DNA from: Prinia subflava
Taxonomy: Eukaryota; Chordata; Aves; Passeriformes; Cisticolidae
Assembly (NCBI RefSeq): GCF_021018805.1
Contig: NC_086258.1
Span: forward strand, 5,929,081-5,993,080
Length of the DNA stretch: 64,000 nt
Direction: 5' to 3'
A program made the translations under genes and the position numbers. Below the pieces are notes generated by a model. It was not told the DNA's origin and made no database searches. It saw only the letters and a program-made list of their open reading frames with translations. This document shows, piece after piece, positions 37,301-48,760 of this stretch (positions are counted from its first letter, which is position 1; each line of letters starts with the position of its first letter).

Positions 37301-40300
37301 GCTGAACCCTCTGGCCCAGAAGATTTAGTGATGGAAACCAGAAAGTCTGGTCCAAAACTGCATGGAAGTTCTCTTGACAAAGCAGAGCCAACAAAGTCTG
37401 GGTGTGAGAGACGGGCTGGTGCTTTCCTCTTCCTTCAAGCAAGAGGCAGGAAGATCTGTACAGAGCACCTCTGTACAGACAATTCCAGGGAGATTACAGT
37501 GAAGCTGTGAGGTGCCAGGGCTTCCTCTTCTACCCTGCCCAGATGAGCTTTTCCCATGGACGTGACAGGCCTGTGCAGGGGTTTCACCTGGTCCTTGTTG
37601 TACCAGGAGGTGTGACAGCAGGAAGGAGATGCTCCCTGCTGGCTGGTGCAGTGCCCCACAGCTGGGAAATGGAGAGGAACTGGCTTCAACCTTCCCCAGC
37701 CACTGTTACCCCCAGGCTGGGAATCAGAGCCACTCGTTCTCTCTCTCCAGCCTCAGTGATGGGAAGGAGGTGGAAGAACGCTGTGCTGGCATGGGCAGCA
37801 CTGCTGAGCGTGCCAGGAAGCGACAGCCCAAAACTTGTTTGATGTTGTTTTCTCATCCCGCCACTGGAGAAGGGAGGACTGCAGCTCCAGGAGCATGGAG
37901 CTCATGCTTGTCTCTTCCTGCCCGGAGGGGCTGGCTCGGAAAAAGTGGGAGCAGCCCTGATTCCATGCACAACCCTGGGAGGTGGCATGAATGCAAATGC
38001 TGCCATCCTGCAGTGCTGCACCTTTGTGTTGTTCATGCCAGCTTCCCTCCCAAATGTGGTTGGAAACATTCCTGCATTCCCCATGAGGTCAGCTCTGCTG
38101 TGGCTCTGCTCGCTGAGGTCAGCTTGTACCTGCTGAGGGCTTGGTCCCATTCTATAGAGCTTTTCCATGAGGTGTGCCCTGGGAATACCTTCCCCTGGGC
38201 TGTGGTAACAGTGCTTGGAGATGAGCAGTGCTGGTGCTTTCAGGAGGCTGAGGAAGTTCAGGTGCTGGGTGATTTGCACCTGGAGTTTCTGTTCCTTTTT
38301 TCTCCTTGCTGGGGTTTGGAGGTAGGTGTGGACCCACTCTGAGGTGACAGGTTCAGAAACATCAGGTTGTGAGTGCCTTGATGGCAGGAAGGAGTCAGAA
38401 AAGTAGAAGATTTGGAAATTATCAGGAAAACTATTCCTTGAAGTATGGGTTGATGCAGAAATGTTACCTGCTGCATTTCTACTTCAGCCTAACCCTGTTC
38501 CTCAGCTCTGGTAGTGATTGGTGTGTAATAATGGGAATAGGAAAAACATGTACTTCTGATGTGGACTGGTTTATGAAGTCTGACTGCCTTCCTTCATCTC
38601 AAAGGCACCTCTGGATTCTCTGTCCCATCACAGCTAATCCAAAGGCTCTATCTTCCCCTTTTCCCTGACAGCTGTGAGGATCAGGGCTCTGGCTGCTCCT
38701 CAAAAACACAAGGTGTGTCTGCACCAAGAGCCTCTGGCAGGAGGCTGGCATAGGATATTCCTCCTTGCTCTGTTTTGCACATTCAGATTTTCTTTCCTGC
38801 TTCTCCAGCCCTCTCCAAGCACCGCTCACCCCTGCTGAGGCTGGGAGAGCTTTTCTGGGTAATTGCTACTGGAGTGATTGGAGGTGGGAGAACAGTCTCC
38901 TACCCAGCACGAGTTTGCAAGTTCTCTGGGCTCCCAGCTGCTCTGGCTGCTGCTGCTGCCTCTTGGGGGAGGACAGGAGGGACTGAGCAGGGGGTCTCTT
39001 CTTCTCACAGCTGCACTGGGGCTCTCTGCAGCTCCCAGGAACCAGGCATGGCAGCTCTTCCCCAGATGGAGGATGGGACCCTGGGGGTTATTACCGTCTG
39101 CTGCTTTGCTGCCCCAAAAAAAGCCCGAAGGCTGTTTAGTGCTGCTGTTCTGCTGTTATGTATTGAATTGCACCAAACGCCGTGCTCCCCTCTGTTATCC
39201 CTGAAGATGGATGCAGATGACTCCCCTCCTGACATGTGCGTGATCTCTGTGCGCTTGGCTCTCCTCTCTTCCTGGGCAGCTGGCAGGTTATTTTTGGTTC
39301 TGGAGCGGCCCAGATCTGGTTTCTGCTGGGGTGAGTCCCTGCCCAGCACACCTCTTGCATCCCCTGGGCTTGTGGGAGGTGAGGAGCAGTCTTCCCTTGC
39401 CCACGTGTCAGCTGGAGCTGCAGGGATGCTCCAGTAGTCTCGTGCTAAAGGGCTCGTCTGGCATTTCTGTGGAGTGGCTGAGAGAAGGGGACATTGGCTG
39501 GGTCTATGGGGACTCACCTGGATGTGGCAGCCCAGGAAACCTGATCTGTGGGCCTCTTTGGGAGGAAAGGGATGGGCAGGAGCAGCTGGTGCTCTCTCAG
39601 GGCATGGAAATCCAAGCCAACACCTCGTCACGTGCATCCCTCTTGGCTCACAGGCTGGAGGAACAGCATCCCCCTTCCCTTGGCTCCTGGCCTCCTGCCA
39701 GTGTCCTGCAGGGAAAGCCCCTTCAGAAGGGCATTGTGGGGGCTGAAGGGTTTTCTGGGGACAGCCCTGGGGAGATGCTGGGGACCTCCTGCCCTGTCTC
39801 TCCTTGGGAATGCCTCACTTGCAAGGCTGTTCCTTCTCTTAAGCTCCCCTGCAACTTCAGCACTTTCTTAAAATCAAAGTTTGTCCCAGCAATCCTGGAG
39901 CAGGGCTTTATTCCAGTGCAATAGGGTGCTGCTCAAAGCATCCTCTCCACATCTGCATGGTGGGATTTTTGGAAGTCCCTGCTTACCTGGAGGGGGACAG
40001 AGGGTAAATGCAATCAAAGAAATGTTTTTCACATGTTAGACACAGGTTGAATATTTGCTGGGCACCGTGGGCTGTGAGGGAAAGTGAGGCTGCTTGTTTC
40101 TCTGTGCCCAGCTGCCTCTGTAGGCTGGTGGAGCTGAGCACCTTACTGGAAGTGAACATCTTGGTGGAACTGAACCTGCAGGAGGTATTTTTCAGAGCAG
40201 GTATCCACAGTGGATATGTGTCCCCAACTGCTTTGCTGGCACTGTGTACAAAAATAAGTATTCAAGGTTGTTAGTAGGCTGGTGTCCAGTTTATTCCATT

Positions 40301-43300
40301 ATTTGGTCTTGTGCTCCATACGGGTGCTCGAGAGCCTGTGTGCCCAGCAATGGAGGTGGGGTAAGAGCCCTTCTGAGGCAGTGCTGGCTGCCATGGCTAA
40401 GGACACAGCATCCAAACAATGCTGAGGAGACTGGGACTAAAATCATGGTGCATATACTTATAAGGTGGTGGCTGGCAGAAGTGGGCTGCCAAGGATTCTG
40501 CAGGTCAACCTGGGTGTCAGAGCTGCCCTGATGTATCCTGGGCATCAGGAAAGGCTGCAGCACTCCCTGTCCAGTGCTTCCCATCCTCAATGGCACTGCT
40601 TTTTCTCACTGAAAACGGTGTCCTTTTCTCTGGGGAGGGAGTATCAACACATCCTCCCACGCTCCTGCTCATCCCCTTCCAACAAAATGCTGCTCTGACG
40701 TTTCTCTGTGCTCCTGGCAGGAAGTGAAACTGTTTCCAGTCCCTGACTGGGGCTTATGGTATAAGCACACAGGTCTGGACTCTTGTGCTCTGATCATCCT
40801 CCTTTTCTGCTCTGTGTTGGGTTTCTGACTCACCTCTCAGGACCTGAGAGCCTGGCTCCTAACTCTGCAAGGCTGGCTCCTGCCAGCTCTTCTGTGGGAG
40901 AGCTCAACTCCCCATGAGCTGAGGGTCTCATGCTACCGAAAACAGAACCAAATCAACTGTGAATAGGCTTTAACTTACTATTCAGGAATACAATAGAAAA
41001 TCAAAGAGATGCTACATCTCCTTTGACTGTCTGTGTGCCTAGTTTCCTTTGTTGCAGGTGACTGAAGGAAAGAAAATAGGGTTGTTATGAAAGCACCAGG
41101 TCCAGCTCTGGCAATCTGGAAACCAGGAGATGCAGAAGTGCTGGCTTGTGTGGACCAGGGCTACCGTGGGTGGGAGCAACACAAGGCTGAGGCTGGTGGC
41201 TGTGTTGCCCCAGGTTGGCTCTGCAGGGTGCAAAGAGCACCTGAGCTCTGCACAGCAAAGCAGGTTTGGTGTGGGGGGCTTTGTCCAGCCTTCATCCCAG
41301 CCCAAGCCCTTGCAGAGGACAAGCTGCCTCCTTGTGCCTCCTGCTTTTTGGCTGTACAACGTGGAGCACATCTTCTGCCCCTGTGCTGCTGGTCTGTTTC
41401 TTCCTTGGTCTGGCTGCTCTGTTGGTGGGCACAGCTTTTGGCAAAAATCAACTAGACCGAGAGTGAAATTCAAACACACAAAGCAAAATATTTGCTGTGA
41501 GGGATCCTAGGGCTGTTCTGTGCCACCAAGATGTCTCATGGGATGTGTGGTATGGCCACAAAGCTACTGTCAGGGGTGTGGTGCTGAGCAGGGAGAAGGT
41601 AAGGGGTCCCTCCCACAGAGATTAATTCCAAGAACTCTGCTTTCAGGGTGGGCTTGTTGGCAGGGGGCTGAGTCCCAGCTCTGCGACCACCCTGAGAGTG
41701 CTCCACGTCCAGATCCCCCTCTCATCTCTGGCTTAGCTGGTGCACAAGCCATGGACAGCCAAACAGACGTCCCCAGCTCGGGAGGGGAGGCAGCAGCGTG
41801 GCTGCATCCTCTGCGAGTGCCGCCGTCCTCGGCCCCACGCGAGCTCCTGCCAGCCCCGGGTGTGGGTGCGGGCAGCAGCCTGTGGTTAGGCAGAGCGTTG
41901 GACCTGAATGCGATGTGAACTCAGGCTTCCCTTTTGAAGTTTGACACCCGGGATTTTCCCCACCCACCAGAAAGACTGAAGACAAAAAAGAGCAGAAAAG
42001 AAAAAGGGGGTGGAGGGGGGAAACCCTTTTTGAACTGCTGGTGAAGGCATGTCAAGGAGGCTAAAGCTGAGGGGCTGTGGGGGAGGGCTTGGTGCGTGTC
42101 TATCTGGCCGGCTAGCTCTGACTCACCAACATGTGCAGGTCAGCCGGGTTTCGAGTTGAGCCTCGCTTGCCCAGCAATGCCGAGAGGAGTTTGCAGAGGC
42201 AGGAGGGAAGCAGAAGAAAGTGAAGAGCTATTGCATCTTGGCAGTGTGTGATGGCCCTGAGCTGTGTCCCCTCTCGTGGCCCTTGCAGTCATCCCCCTTC
42301 CCAGCTGCATCGCAGCCTTGGAGGAATCAAGTAGGGTCCATCCAGCCTTGCGGGAATTGAGAGAGCTGGGATTTGGCCCCACTCATGTAAGGGTTGCAGG
42401 ATTAGGCTGCCTTAGACAACAAAGGCCTTGCTCTGCCTGTCAGACAGATACCCCAGGGGCAGACTGGAAGGGTGTGGAGTGGAGGCTCCTCTTTGCAGAG
42501 GTAGGATGGGAATGTTTTCTGGTCCTGCCTGTCTGGTTTAACACTCCCAGCTGGGGCTTGGATGATCCAAAAGGGAGCTTGATCTGAGATGCAAGGCTAC
42601 GACTTATTTTTATTTAAAACATCTAAAGCCCAAAGTTGCAAAGCTGTGACTTGGGCAGAGATTCACCTGATAGACTCGATCTGGCAGGGATGGAGTTGTG
42701 GACAAAGGTTGGGTATGATGCCTGTTTGTGGAAGATTGTGCTGGTGCAGCTCCAGATGAGACCTGCAGAAGCAGCATCAGGATCCTACCCCATCCCTCAT
42801 CTCCACCCAGCTGTATGCCTCAGGTTTGGTTTGAAGTCAAAGCTTTAGGAGGTTGAATGTGGCTGCCTTTGGCATCCCCAAACCCAGGCTTGACTCACAT
42901 GGTGTGTGCTCATCTCTCTGGAGAGAAATGGGTGTTTTGTGAGTCTGAGTGTGACCAGATGGGTCCTGGAGGATCTGCTGGACCTCACTGGAGCCCTGAG
43001 CAATGCCTGCACCTGTGCAAAGTGACGCTTGGTCTAGCTTCTACTTCAGCACCATGTAAAGAGACAAGTGAAATTCCAGTCCCCAGCACCATCCTTTACC
43101 TCATCCTGTGGGGTGGGAGGGGAAGGAGCTCTTGCCAGAGCTGCTTTCACCAGGAATAACCCCATGCCAGCAGCAAGTGGAAGAGGGGGTTTATGACCAG
43201 ATGGTGTGACATGTCCCAGTGGGAGCTTGCAGCAGCTCAGAAGAGTCACCCTTTCTGTGACTGCCCCATAAAGTTAAGCTCAGAGACATTGCATGGGAAA

Positions 43301-46300
43301 CACTTCCAGCTCCCAGAGCAGCAAGGAGCTGCTGATGTATTCTATGCCTCAGGAGGACACATAGCTGGGTTGTGGCCCGTGACAATGGTGTCAGGACCAT
43401 GCCAAGCTTTGTATGAGGTCTCTACTTGATGAGGTGAGCCCACCCATGGATGGCAGGAGGAGAACAGCTTTGTAGTCTTGAGGCAGTCGGGGCTTGGCTG
43501 TACTGTCACCCAAAAAGCTTGGGTCCCATCTTCTTCCCTTCTTCCTGGCCCATGCACTCTTGTTGCAGACTGTGGAGTTTAGCCTTCTGATTTTAGCCCC
43601 CCAGATATCAGGTCCACTTCTCCTCAGGGAACCTTGCAACCTGCTGCACAACAGAACAACTGCCTGGCTCTGCCTGAAGGTGTCCTGCCCTTGGTGCCAC
43701 AGCCATGCCAGATGCCAAAGTCTGGAGAGCAGCACTGAGATCACTATTTCAGCTGGAGCTGCTTGCTCCTACCCTCATGGGAGGGATGCCATGTACCAGT
43801 TGCTGGCTGCAAGAGCCATGTGAACAGAGCCAGAGGAGAGAGCTTGGATGCCTACTAAGGAGAACAGCAATTCCCCTCTCTCAGTTCTGGGTCTCTGAAC
43901 CACACAGTGAGAGAGGGAGGTGGCCATTCCACCAAAAGGTTAAAATAAATGTGCCAAGATCCTGCTGCCTTCTGTGGCTGGTGTAGGAGAGGGAGGGAGG
44001 AAGCTGTTTGTGCAGTTGTTCATAAAAATCAAATGTGAAAGGAGTGGAAATGCTGCAGCACAGCAGAGGGCATCTTGGAGGGGAACCTGTGTGCCACCTG
44101 CATGAGGTCCATCAGCCTCCTCCTGGTTCAGATGCTGACCTCAGCACTGCTGAGACACAGGGAACGGTGTCCCTTGAAACCCTCTCCCTCTCCCCTCAGT
44201 GTGGCTGAGGGTTTGCAGCAAAACCAAAAAATGCCTCGTCCTAGAACTGTGCCTTCTGCCAACTTCTCTTATCAGAGCCTGTGCGTTCGCCTAGAGCCAG
44301 TCGCTGTAGGGCTGGGGAACAGCCTGCTCTTACACTGCTCGCTTGCCTGCAGCCTGTTTGCATTCATGATTGCATCCGTGCATTAAAGTGCTTTGAGCTC
44401 CTCGTTACCAAAGTGCAGAGTGTGAGTTTTAACGAGCCACCCGTGGGAGCTGGGACTGGGAGAGACGAGCTGCCGTCCTGCTGAACCGCGGCAGAGCCTG
44501 ACAACAGGCACCGCTGCCTGGAAACGGTGGGCAAAGGCTTTATTGACCACTGGAGGTCACTTTTTCAATAATGCAGTACAATCCAACTTTATTTTGTCAG
44601 TACCTTTCATGCAGGCTGCTTCTGTGCTGCTCAGCAGATCCACTGCAAACACAGGGAGAGGAAAGGATTCTGGAGCTGGGGAGGTGGAGGCTGCTCAGCA
44701 GCACGGGGTGCAGAAAAGGCTCTTGTGCCTCAGCCAAGAGCCAGAGGAGGAGGAGGAGAACAGAAAATGAAGCCTGAATGCTGCTTCCCTGAGCTGTAGA
44801 TGCACCTTCAGGCTCTTCTGAAGTGAAGGAGTGTGTTTGGCACTGGGGGCTGGAGGAGGGGTGGGCATTGCAGAAGGGTGCCAAGGGGTGGCAGGTCAGT
44901 GTAGGTGGGGCTGGGTGCTGTGCAGGGAAGGTCACCCAGCATTTCTCAGCTCGAGACAGGCAGTTGTTGGGAAATGAAGGCCCTACAGCAGCCTGGTCAG
45001 GAATCCAGCTTGCTGCAGCTGTTTGCTCTCCTAGACTGAAGGAGCTTCAGCAACCCTGTGATTTCAGCTTACAAAAGAGGCTGGACGTGGGTAGGTTCAG
45101 GCCAATTCTGAGCCAGAAATTCTGCCTGAATCATGTTCCTTTGCTCCCTGTGTGGTGCTGAGCTGTTCCTGGGAGGTGACTGTGATGTCCTGTCTGCACT
45201 GCCTGCCTGCTCCAGGCATCGAGGTGACATTTCTGTTCAGGCTGAAACCCTACAAGGGTTTGATCAGGCACCTGCTCCAGCCCTGAATGCTGTCCTTGGA
45301 CAGGAGGAGCAATGGGGACTGTGACAGCCTGCCTTTGGTCACCCCAAATCCTATGCAGGAGTAAGAAAAGATATCCTGGGTCACTCTGATTCTGGCAGCT
45401 GCTGCTTTTCTGAAAGCACTGGGAGGGTCTCTGTACTGAGACAAGCAGAGTCCATGAACACAGAAAGGGATGGAGACTGGGGGTGAAAAATCCAGCCAAA
45501 AGCCTTTGCTTAGGAGTCATGTTTCTTTTAGCCATGTATAAAATAGGTTGGGGAGCTGGTTGTGCCAGATCTGCTGTGTGGGAACCACTTCTCCCTGCTG
45601 CTCTTTGGTGTTCAGGCTCACCCAAGGCCAGGAGTGGCTGGAGGTGGCTGGAGAGTCTTTGTGTCCAGGCTGCAGACCCCAGGATAGACAACAGGGTTGC
45701 CTCTTATGATGATGCTTGTTCATTTTGCCACCCTCTGAACTCTTTATTCTGGACTAGCTGGTTTATAAGGTGATGTTTCCATCATCACCAAAATGAGCAA
45801 ATCTGGGGATTTTGGCTAACTTGATGTTATAATTTCTCTTTGAGCAGTTGGAAAGGAGAAACTGTTTTCCATATCTGTTTCCTCTACAGCTCAGGTAGGA
45901 AGGGGCTGGGTTTGCATGGAAATGTTGATGTTGTGCTGGAGACCCTGGCTCTGGGCTGGGAATTGGTGCTGTATGCTCTCCCCAAATTGCTGCAGGACCT
46001 GGACACACGCGAGGACTGAGCATTTAACCACCACAGCAGATGGGACTCAAGACACGTCAGAGCAAATATTTAAAGATCCATTTTTATAAAGCCATTTTTG
46101 GCCTATAAACCACCCTCCCCACAGCTCCCAGTGCTCATTGCTGTGAACTCCACTGCTCACTGCTCCTGCTGCTTAGTCCTGCTGCCAACTGGCAGGGCCT
46201 AGAAATGTGCTGTCTTGGTTTAGCACTGGATTTTTCTCCTTTCCCCCAAATCCAGGATTTTATTTTATTTGTTTGTTTGTTTTATTTATGGAAGGGATTT

Positions 46301-47189
46301 TCCTGCTCTTGGCAGAGTGGAACAGGAAGTGATTGCTCTAATTGAGGGAGGGTGTATCTTGCTTGCTGCCCAACCCCATCTCTCTCTCCCTGTTTGTGCA
46401 ACAGTTTTTACTGTCTTGGCTCTTGCTGGAGCAGCACATGGTGAATCTCTTGTACTGGAGGCAGGAGCACTCCTTCCTGAGCTGTTTCCCAGCCCCTGTT
46501 CTAGGACATTTTAGAAGATGGGCACAGGGTAATGTTGTTGGAGGGGAGCTCTGAGTCTTGTTTTTCTACTCTGTTACCATATTTTGGGGTTTCTGGGAGC
46601 AGACAGACTCCAAGGCTCAGTGACATGTAGCCAGATACAGGGGGATGTGTTCCTGCTGCCTCAAATTTGTTTTGCAAAAGGCTGAACTGAGGAACGTGTC
46701 TCCAGAGGGTGGCAAGACTGGGACCTTTTGTCCCCTTTTGCTCCAGAATACATCAGGGATAGGTGCCAGGTTTCCAGAAATGAGCCCTGACTTATTTACA
46801 CAGTGTGGAACACTTTCCACTTTGCTCTTCCCTTTGCTGCTTTGTCTTTTAGCCTGGGCCCTGTGGAGCCAAGAACTGACATGGCTGCTAACATGGGCAG
46901 CTCTGCTTCTGAATGAGCAAAAGAAAAATAAATAGCATCTCAAATTGCAGCTTGTGTGCAACGGGCCATGTTCCTGCTCTCTTTCCAGCCCTGCAGCTTG
47001 GGGTAGTTACTTCTGACTTGCTTCTGCAGTGAAAGTAAGATGGTAACTGAGCCCAGGGACATTTTGGGCTAGAACCAATTTAATCTCCCAGTGCTTCCAT
47101 TTCTGCCTTGTATTAAAAGCTGCTCAAACTCTCCTAGGAGAGCTGCTAACATAACTCGCTGGTGTCTCTGCAGTGCTTGGAGATCCTCA
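34331..47189. other. Intergenic sequence without recognised genes
   Basis: About 13 kb. I read both strands and found no exon I could assign to a protein family. Small features include a consensus AP-1 site TGACTCA (42119-42125) beside a purine-rich tract (41984-42022), and a T-rich stretch at 46257-46288. Many open frames of 60-240 codons occur but none has family resemblance or good splice junctions. Confidence 0.5.
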
Positions 47190-47263
47190 GATGTGAGTGG
47201 CTAATGGTTGGACCTGATGATCTTACAGGTCTTTTCCAACCTAAACGATTCTATGATTCTATG
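47190..47263 (+). mobile_element. CR1 LINE, 3' end fragment
   Basis: The sequence ggttggacctgatgatctta followed by ggtcttttccaacctaaacg is the characteristic CR1 3' tail, and it ends in two tandem ATTCTATG units (47248-47255 and 47256-47263). CR1 elements are non-LTR retrotransposons that lack a poly(A) tail and are usually 5'-truncated, as here. No reverse transcriptase sequence is present. The 5' limit is approximate. Confidence 0.85.
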
Positions 47264-48029
47264 GTTACAGAAGCTTTTAATAGCACTTAACTCCTCTGGA
47301 ACGAAGTCCAAAGCAAGGGGAAATTCACAGCTGATAAGAAAAGCCATGTTGGTGCACTGGGTTAAACCCAGCATTGTGCCCTCTAATTATGCAGCAGTGG
47401 CCTGGGCTTCAGGAGTAACCGGGGAAGACAGGATGGTTGTGCTCGGCTGGAGGGAGCCAGGGCTTGATTTAGTGCCTGTTGAGATCAAGGGGCCTTTGAT
47501 TTCAATGGGTATTGAATCAGGCACTGCAGTATCAAACAGGCTAATCAGATAATAACTTCAGATCGTCTGACATAGATTCCTGTCCCTGAGTTGGGGCAGG
47601 CAGAGTAAATTGGGCAGCCAACTGGACAAGGCTGTGAGCTGTGGGCTGACAGGTCCCTAATGAACAGGATGTCCAGGAAGGGACTGGTGGCAGAGATGGT
47701 CTGGTACCGGGTATGGGATATGGGTCAGGCATCGTCCCTCCAGGCCAGAGATCCAGCACGGCGCTGTGCCCCTCTCCTGCCTTACTCCTGTGTGGGAGTT
47801 AATGCAGGCCTGGCATGCAGGATAATGGTTACAGAACCCAAAGAGGGAGAGAAATTTGGGGTGATCTTGCATTATTAAGCCACATTTCCAAGCTTCTGCA
47901 TGTTTCCTGCAAGAAAGGATTTATTTTTTTGCAGTCATTGGTGTATCAAGTGGGCACCTGGAATCGTTTCTGCTGTAAGTGGGGAAAATGGGCACAGGAA
48001 GAAGCGGGATGTAACGGGATGCTGATGCT
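47264..48029. other. Sequence between CR1 and LTR-like element, with an inverted repeat
   Basis: Contains an inverted repeat with 8-base perfect arms, AGTGCCTG (47471-47478) and CAGGCACT (47518-47525), around a CCTTTGAT TCF/LEF-type core (47493-47500). The text around tgatttcaatgggtattg resembles old amniote repeat sequence, but I cannot name the family. No gene seen. Confidence 0.4.
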
Positions 48030-48760
48030 TGTGGTGGGTTGACCGTGTCTGGCTGCTAGGTGTCCCCTAAAACCACTCTGTCACTCCCATCCTCAGCTGG
48101 ACAGCATGGAGAAAATAAAACTTAAGGCTCATGGGGTGAGATAAGGGCAGGGAGAGATCACTCATCAGTTACTGTCATGGGTAAAACAGACTCAACTTGG
48201 GGAAATTAGTTTAATTTATCACCAATCAAATCAGAGTACGATATTGAGAATTAAAAGCTAAATCCTAAAACACTTTCCCTCCATTCCTCCCTTTTCCCTG
48301 GGCTTACCTCCTCTCTCCATGGAGCCGCAGGTCCTGCCTGGAACCTGCTCCAGCATGGATTTCCCATGGGGTCACAGCCTCCTTCAGGCATCCCCCTGCT
48401 CTGGCATGGGGCTCTCCATGGGCTTCAGGTGCTGCTCTGAATCCCTGTGGACCTTCATGATCTGTACCACAGGCTGCAGGGACATCTCAGCTATGATGTC
48501 TGGAGCATCTCCTCCTGTTCCTCTACTGACCCTGGGGTCTGCAGAAGAGCTGTTTATCTCATGTATTCTCATTCTTCTCTTTGGCAGCAGTTGCTCTGGG
48601 TGTTTTGTTGGATTTTTGCCCTCCATTTCTGGTATGTTATCCCAGAGGCGCTGCTTTGTGAGCCTGTCTAGGAGCTGTCTGGCTCTGGCTTTGTTGGACA
48701 TAGGTGAAGCTTCCAGCAGCTTCTCAGAGAAGCCACCCCTCACCATGCAAACCCAATACA
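48030..48760. mobile_element. LTR-like interspersed repeat, probably a solo LTR of an avian endogenous retrovirus
   Basis: From TGTGGTGGGTTGACC to CAAACCCAATACA, starting TG and ending CA as LTRs do. The order of blocks (gacagcatggagaaaataaa, ggagagatcactcatcagtt, actcaacttggggaaatt, then diverged units of the type ctccagcatgg..cccatggggtcacag, then cagaggcgctgc and agcttctcagagaagccacc) is one I recall as a common bird repeat. No gag, pol or env sequence flanks it, and I could not see a clear target-site duplication, so solo-LTR status is inferred. The open frames inside it are not genes. The family name is not assigned. Confidence 0.6.
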
